This document shows positions 3,980 to 6,711 of a DNA stretch of 6,711 bases, one piece after another; the first letter of the stretch is position 1, and each line of letters opens with the position of its first letter. Below the pieces are notes generated by a model. That model was not told the origin of the DNA, did no database searches, and worked only from the letters and a program-made list of their open reading frames with translations. A program made the position numbers and the translations under genes. The stretch covers positions 1 to 6,711 of the forward strand of contig NVSI01000073.1 of NCBI GenBank assembly GCA_002401195.1, written 5' to 3'. The stretch is from Alphaproteobacteria bacterium. Lineage in GTDB: Bacteria; Pseudomonadota; Alphaproteobacteria; Micavibrionales; UBA1664.

Positions 3980-5731
3980 TTACAATCCTGCAATTGCGCT
4001 ATAGATCGCGCGGCGATCAAGGTTTGATGGATAAATAGCATCAAGCTGTAACGCCTTTTTATACCATTCCAACGCCTTTGCTTTATTCCCGCTTTGCACG
4101 TAATTTTGCGCCCGTAGCAAGGCCGCCTTTGCATCGCGTGGATCGTCTTTGTTAACATCCAATGACGGTATTAATTCGGATGAAAATGATGGTGGCTGTG
4201 ATTTAAGAGGTTCAACCACTGGAGCGACAGAAATCGGCGCAGGCGTCAATGTTCTTAATTTCGCCTTGGTCAATTGTTTCCCAGTCAGTGCCGCCGTGTT
4301 TCCAGCGTCCGTTTTTAAAACAGCCGCATAAAGATCCAAAGCCGTTTGATAATCACCCGACTCATACGCTTTACGCGCCTTCGTCACACGTGGATTCGTT
4401 TTCTTTTGAACGACTTTTTTCTTTTTCTTAATCGATTTTACCTTTTTAACAGCAACGGCCTTTTTCTCAATGACCTGAACAGATTCAATTTCTGGCGCGG
4501 CCTCTTCAATAACGGGCATACGCGGCGCGCGATCTTCCATTTCAACGATTTCAGGTTGATCCGCGACAACAGGATCCATAACGATTGGCTGCTCTGGCAC
4601 TGGAGGTAATTCAGGTTCGGTTACTGGATCTGGCGTCGCCATTTCCGGTGTTTCGATTGCTATCTCTGGCACCATTTCGACGATTCCTTCAACAACGACA
4701 GAGACTGGCGCAGCCACTTCATTCACCATTGAATCCACAGCATCCACAAGAACTTCGTTTTGGGACATATCCTCAACAACGGGAGAAATTTGCGATTTTT
4801 TTGGTGCGCTTTCATACATTGTTTTATTCATCGGGGTTGCTTCGATCCGTTCAAAGGATGAAGGGAATCCAGCCGTATCAGACATGTCATCAATAATATC
4901 AGGGAGAGTATCCATCACGTCACCCGCGTTTACCGTATCGACAGCGATATCAGCGATATCAGCGGCATCAGCGATATCAGCGGCATCAGCGATATCAGCG
5001 GCATCAGCGACATCAACAACGACTTCACCAGCCGTGTTCGCAACTGTCTCTGACGCTTCTTCTGCGATCTCGACAATCTCGGCAATGCTTGAGGCTGTTT
5101 CCGTTTGAATCGGCGCGACGTTCGTAGATGCGGCTTGAGAATCGTCTATAACAGCAGGTTCAATTACACCATCATCAAGAGTTTCTTCTTCTCCAAACCC
5201 AGAAGAAACAGACGCATTTTCAATGACATCATTCATCATGGCCAAAATATCATCAGGCAACGGTTCGCCTTCGGGAACGACCGTGACATCAACACCAGAA
5301 ACCAGTAAGTCTTGCTCTTCTGGATTGTTATTGGTGAAGGGTTGGTCTGCCATTTGAATTATATCATCCATAGGCGCAGATGTAACCGGTTCAGGAACAT
5401 CAGGCATCGAAACATCAGACAACAAATCTTCGGAAAAATTTTGTGATCGCGCCATCATATTTTGTTCAAAATCAGACAAGGTTGAATTGCCCATCAGGTC
5501 AGGAAGATATTTCATTCCTCCATAAACACCACCGCAAAGAAGAGCGATCAGGGCAACAGTTCCCATCATTTTCCCTTTACCCTTTTTTTCGCCAGCATAG
5601 GCGCCAAAATCATCCTCGTCGCCGTCCAAAGGAAAAGCCTCAGCCTCAGAATCATTTTCATCACTCAAAAACTCATCCAAGCTTGAAAGTTCTTCATCTA
5701 TATTTACATCTGCTTTTTGATCGTCCGTCAT
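3980..5731 (-). CDS. Bitopic membrane protein with acidic low-complexity linker and C-terminal TPRs (MshN-like architecture)
   Basis: A 583-residue protein. The N-terminal 48 residues are strongly acidic. A basic patch KKGKGK (49-54) precedes one membrane segment (about 56-72), so the positive-inside rule puts the long C-terminal part in the periplasm. Residues from about 75 to 420 are Asp/Glu/Pro/Ala/Val-rich low-complexity linker, including a repeated ADAADI stretch. A Lys-rich stretch (about 422-444) follows, then TPR-like helices at about 447-480 (ARKAYESGDYQTALDLYAAV) and 533-567 (AQNYVQSGNKAKALEWYKKA). Proteins of this layout, such as MshN, scaffold type IV pilus or related secretion assembly, and the next gene is a prepilin peptidase domain. 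This is an inference from architecture, not from sequence identity. The start is well supported: AGGGG (5738-5742) lies 6 bases before the ATG. It probably shares a transcript with the MATE gene, whose stop is 34 bases upstream. Confidence 0.8.
   Translation of the reverse strand: MTDDQKADVNIDEELSSLDEFLSDENDSEAEAFPLDGDEDDFGAYAGEKKGKGKMMGTVALIALLCGGVYGGMKYLPDLMGNSTLSDFEQNMMARSQNFSEDLLSDVSMPDVPEPVTSAPMDDIIQMADQPFTNNNPEEQDLLVSGVDVTVVPEGEPLPDDILAMMNDVIENASVSSGFGEEETLDDGVIEPAVIDDSQAASTNVAPIQTETASSIAEIVEIAEEASETVANTAGEVVVDVADAADIADAADIADAADIADIAVDTVNAGDVMDTLPDIIDDMSDTAGFPSSFERIEATPMNKTMYESAPKKSQISPVVEDMSQNEVLVDAVDSMVNEVAAPVSVVVEGIVEMVPEIAIETPEMATPDPVTEPELPPVPEQPIVMDPVVADQPEIVEMEDRAPRMPVIEEAAPEIESVQVIEKKAVAVKKVKSIKKKKKVVQKKTNPRVTKARKAYESGDYQTALDLYAAVLKTDAGNTAALTGKQLTKAKLRTLTPAPISVAPVVEPLKSQPPSFSSELIPSLDVNKDDPRDAKAALLRAQNYVQSGNKAKALEWYKKALQLDAIYPSNLDRRAIYSAIAGL
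4953..5006. repeat. Tandem repeat, three perfect 18-bp copies
   Basis: The unit GCGATATCAGCGGCATCA occurs perfectly at 4953-4970, 4971-4988 and 4989-5006. It is flanked by a half unit at 4944-4952 and a diverged start of a fourth copy at 5007. Each unit is itself two similar 9-mers. On the minus strand it encodes the six-residue repeat ADIADA within the linker of the TPR protein. The 18-base unit keeps frame, so copy-number change would only lengthen or shorten the linker. Confidence 0.92.
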
Positions 5732-5765
5732 AAGGTACCCCTAGTTTCGTGTTTTTATTCTACAC

Positions 5766-6711
5766 CTAGGATACTGATTTGCATGCCTCTATGCAACGGA
5801 TGCGTTTTTTAAAGAAAAGACACACAATCATCGCCACGATATTCGTCGCAACGATCGAGGTTATAAAACCCTCAAGGCCGTACATATCCGTTAAAACATA
5901 CGCCAAAGGCAGGCCAATAATAAACGATTTCAATATATTTAAGGTCAAGGCTTGCTTTGGCATCCCCGTGGCATTCATCATCGATGTTATGACCGCAAAT
6001 ATATTCACCCCAATATAAGACACAGGAACAACAGCCAAATAAAGCGCCGCGGTGTTTTGAATATTCACATCGTCGGAAAACCCCTTTGCAACGACATCGG
6101 AAATCGCATAAAAAACAACCGCGCAAAAAACGCCATATCCGATGGAAAAGGTCAATGCTTTGCGTAAGGCCTCGGCCACGCGATCTTGCAACCCTGCGCC
6201 GAAATTTTGTCCGACAAGAGGCGCCATCCCACCCGCCACCGCCATAATTGGGATCAAGGAAAACGCCTCAAGACGTGACGCAATTCCAAATCCAGCCACA
6301 ATATCATCACCCATTTCCGATAAAATCGCCGTATATCCATAGGTCATAAGCGGCGCAATAATACTCGCCAAGGACACAGGGATCGCAATCATAAGAATAG
6401 GTTTCGCCACAAGAGCCCATGACGCCTTTTTAAAGATACATAAGGGAGCGAAGAGTTTTTCACGAAAGGATAAAATTGATAACGCCACAACCATGGCACA
6501 AATATAGGCAATCGTCGACGCAATCGCCGCGCCCTTTACGCCCAAGGCCGGCGCACCCAAAAGGCCGAAAATCAAAATAGGGTCTAAAATAACGTTAATA
6601 ATCGCAATCAATACCATAATCACGGCCGGCCAAAAGGCATCCCCCGTTCCACGAATCGCGGAATTTGCGACAACCGGTACTGCCAAAAAGACGGATCCCA
6701 CGCACCATATT
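5766..6711 (-). CDS. MATE family efflux transporter, C-terminal part
   Basis: About 314 codons are visible and the frame continues past the right edge. With the family's usual length of about 450 residues, roughly the first third is missing. The GTG at 6699-6701 is only the first usable start inside the window, not the true start. Recognisable landmarks are NSAIRGTGDAFWP followed by INVILDPILIF, typical of the middle of the first half, and then the start of the second half with IPVSLASIIAPLMTYGY. The family signature GQNFGAG follows, about 164 residues after the GTG, preceded by AVAGGMAPLV. Several further hydrophobic helices run to a short basic/cysteine-containing tail. MATE proteins export cationic drugs, metabolites or dyes in exchange for sodium or protons. 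The substrate cannot be told here. No terminator hairpin is seen in the 34 bases before the TPR gene, so read-through is likely. Confidence 0.92.
   Translation of the reverse strand, partial: IWCVGSVFLAVPVVANSAIRGTGDAFWPAVIMVLIAIINVILDPILIFGLLGAPALGVKGAAIASTIAYICAMVVALSILSFREKLFAPLCIFKKASWALVAKPILMIAIPVSLASIIAPLMTYGYTAILSEMGDDIVAGFGIASRLEAFSLIPIMAVAGGMAPLVGQNFGAGLQDRVAEALRKALTFSIGYGVFCAVVFYAISDVVAKGFSDDVNIQNTAALYLAVVPVSYIGVNIFAVITSMMNATGMPKQALTLNILKSFIIGLPLAYVLTDMYGLEGFITSIVATNIVAMIVCLFFKKRIRCIEACKSVS

Noticed and set aside
4944..5016. CRISPR-like array
   Set aside because: The units are contiguous with no spacers, only 18 bases long, and in frame with a protein; it is a coding tandem repeat.
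4585..5108. Plus-strand open frames opposite the TPR protein, including a Ser/Ala/Ile repeat peptide
   Set aside because: The repetitive peptide is simply the reverse reading of the 18-bp repeat. Low-complexity codons on the minus strand keep the plus strand free of stops.
5732..5765. Terminator between the MATE and TPR genes
   Set aside because: Only a short GTGT/ACAC pairing is possible with no T tract after it, so no terminator is called.
5872..6342. Alternative frames inside the MATE gene on both strands
   Set aside because: They overlap conserved transporter codons and have no own motif; shadows.

Overview
This window looks like the chromosome of a Gram-negative bacterium. There is a MATE exporter, a type IV pilus/type II secretion-type prepilin peptidase domain, an NfeD/slipin membrane pair and an HD-GYP-like protein. 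Moderate base composition and general gene style fit a proteobacterium, perhaps an alphaproteobacterium, but no phylogenetic marker is present and this is only a guess.

Layout. Positions 1 to about 615 form a very AT-rich island whose reading frames are damaged. Its main content is a minus-strand remnant of a PD-(D/E)XK nuclease-like gene (167-613) with no start codon in its frame. A second coil-rich open frame runs off the left edge (1-112). Composition changes abruptly at about 616. Just beyond lies a minus-strand mini-ORF (610-660) with a good ribosome binding site, one frame away from the nuclease remnant. A single A restored in the A run at 613-615 would join the two into one frame of about 165 residues. 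The 125 bases from 661 to 785 are intergenic and hold candidate promoters.

From 786 to 3672 five genes lie head to tail on the plus strand with gaps of 14, -62, 6 and 4 bases: two unrecognised proteins, an HD-GYP-like protein with all metal ligands but no GYP triad, a short NfeD-type OB-fold membrane protein, and a slipin (SPFH/stomatin-like) protein. NfeD and slipin are a well-known pair. The other three are probably co-transcribed with them, and a rho-independent terminator follows at 3694-3721.

From 3635 to 6711 three genes lie on the minus strand and converge on that operon: the C-terminal two thirds of a MATE transporter (5' end outside the window), a 583-residue bitopic protein with an acidic low-complexity linker and C-terminal TPRs, and a 113-residue protein made only of the N-terminal zinc/membrane domain of prepilin peptidase. 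The TPR protein has the architecture of MshN-like pilus-biogenesis proteins, and the adjoining prepilin peptidase domain supports, but does not prove, a pilus or secretion role. The peptidase fragment overlaps the slipin gene tail to tail, and the slipin terminator lies inside codons for a conserved motif of the peptidase domain.

No tRNA, rRNA, CRISPR array or complete insertion sequence was recognised.
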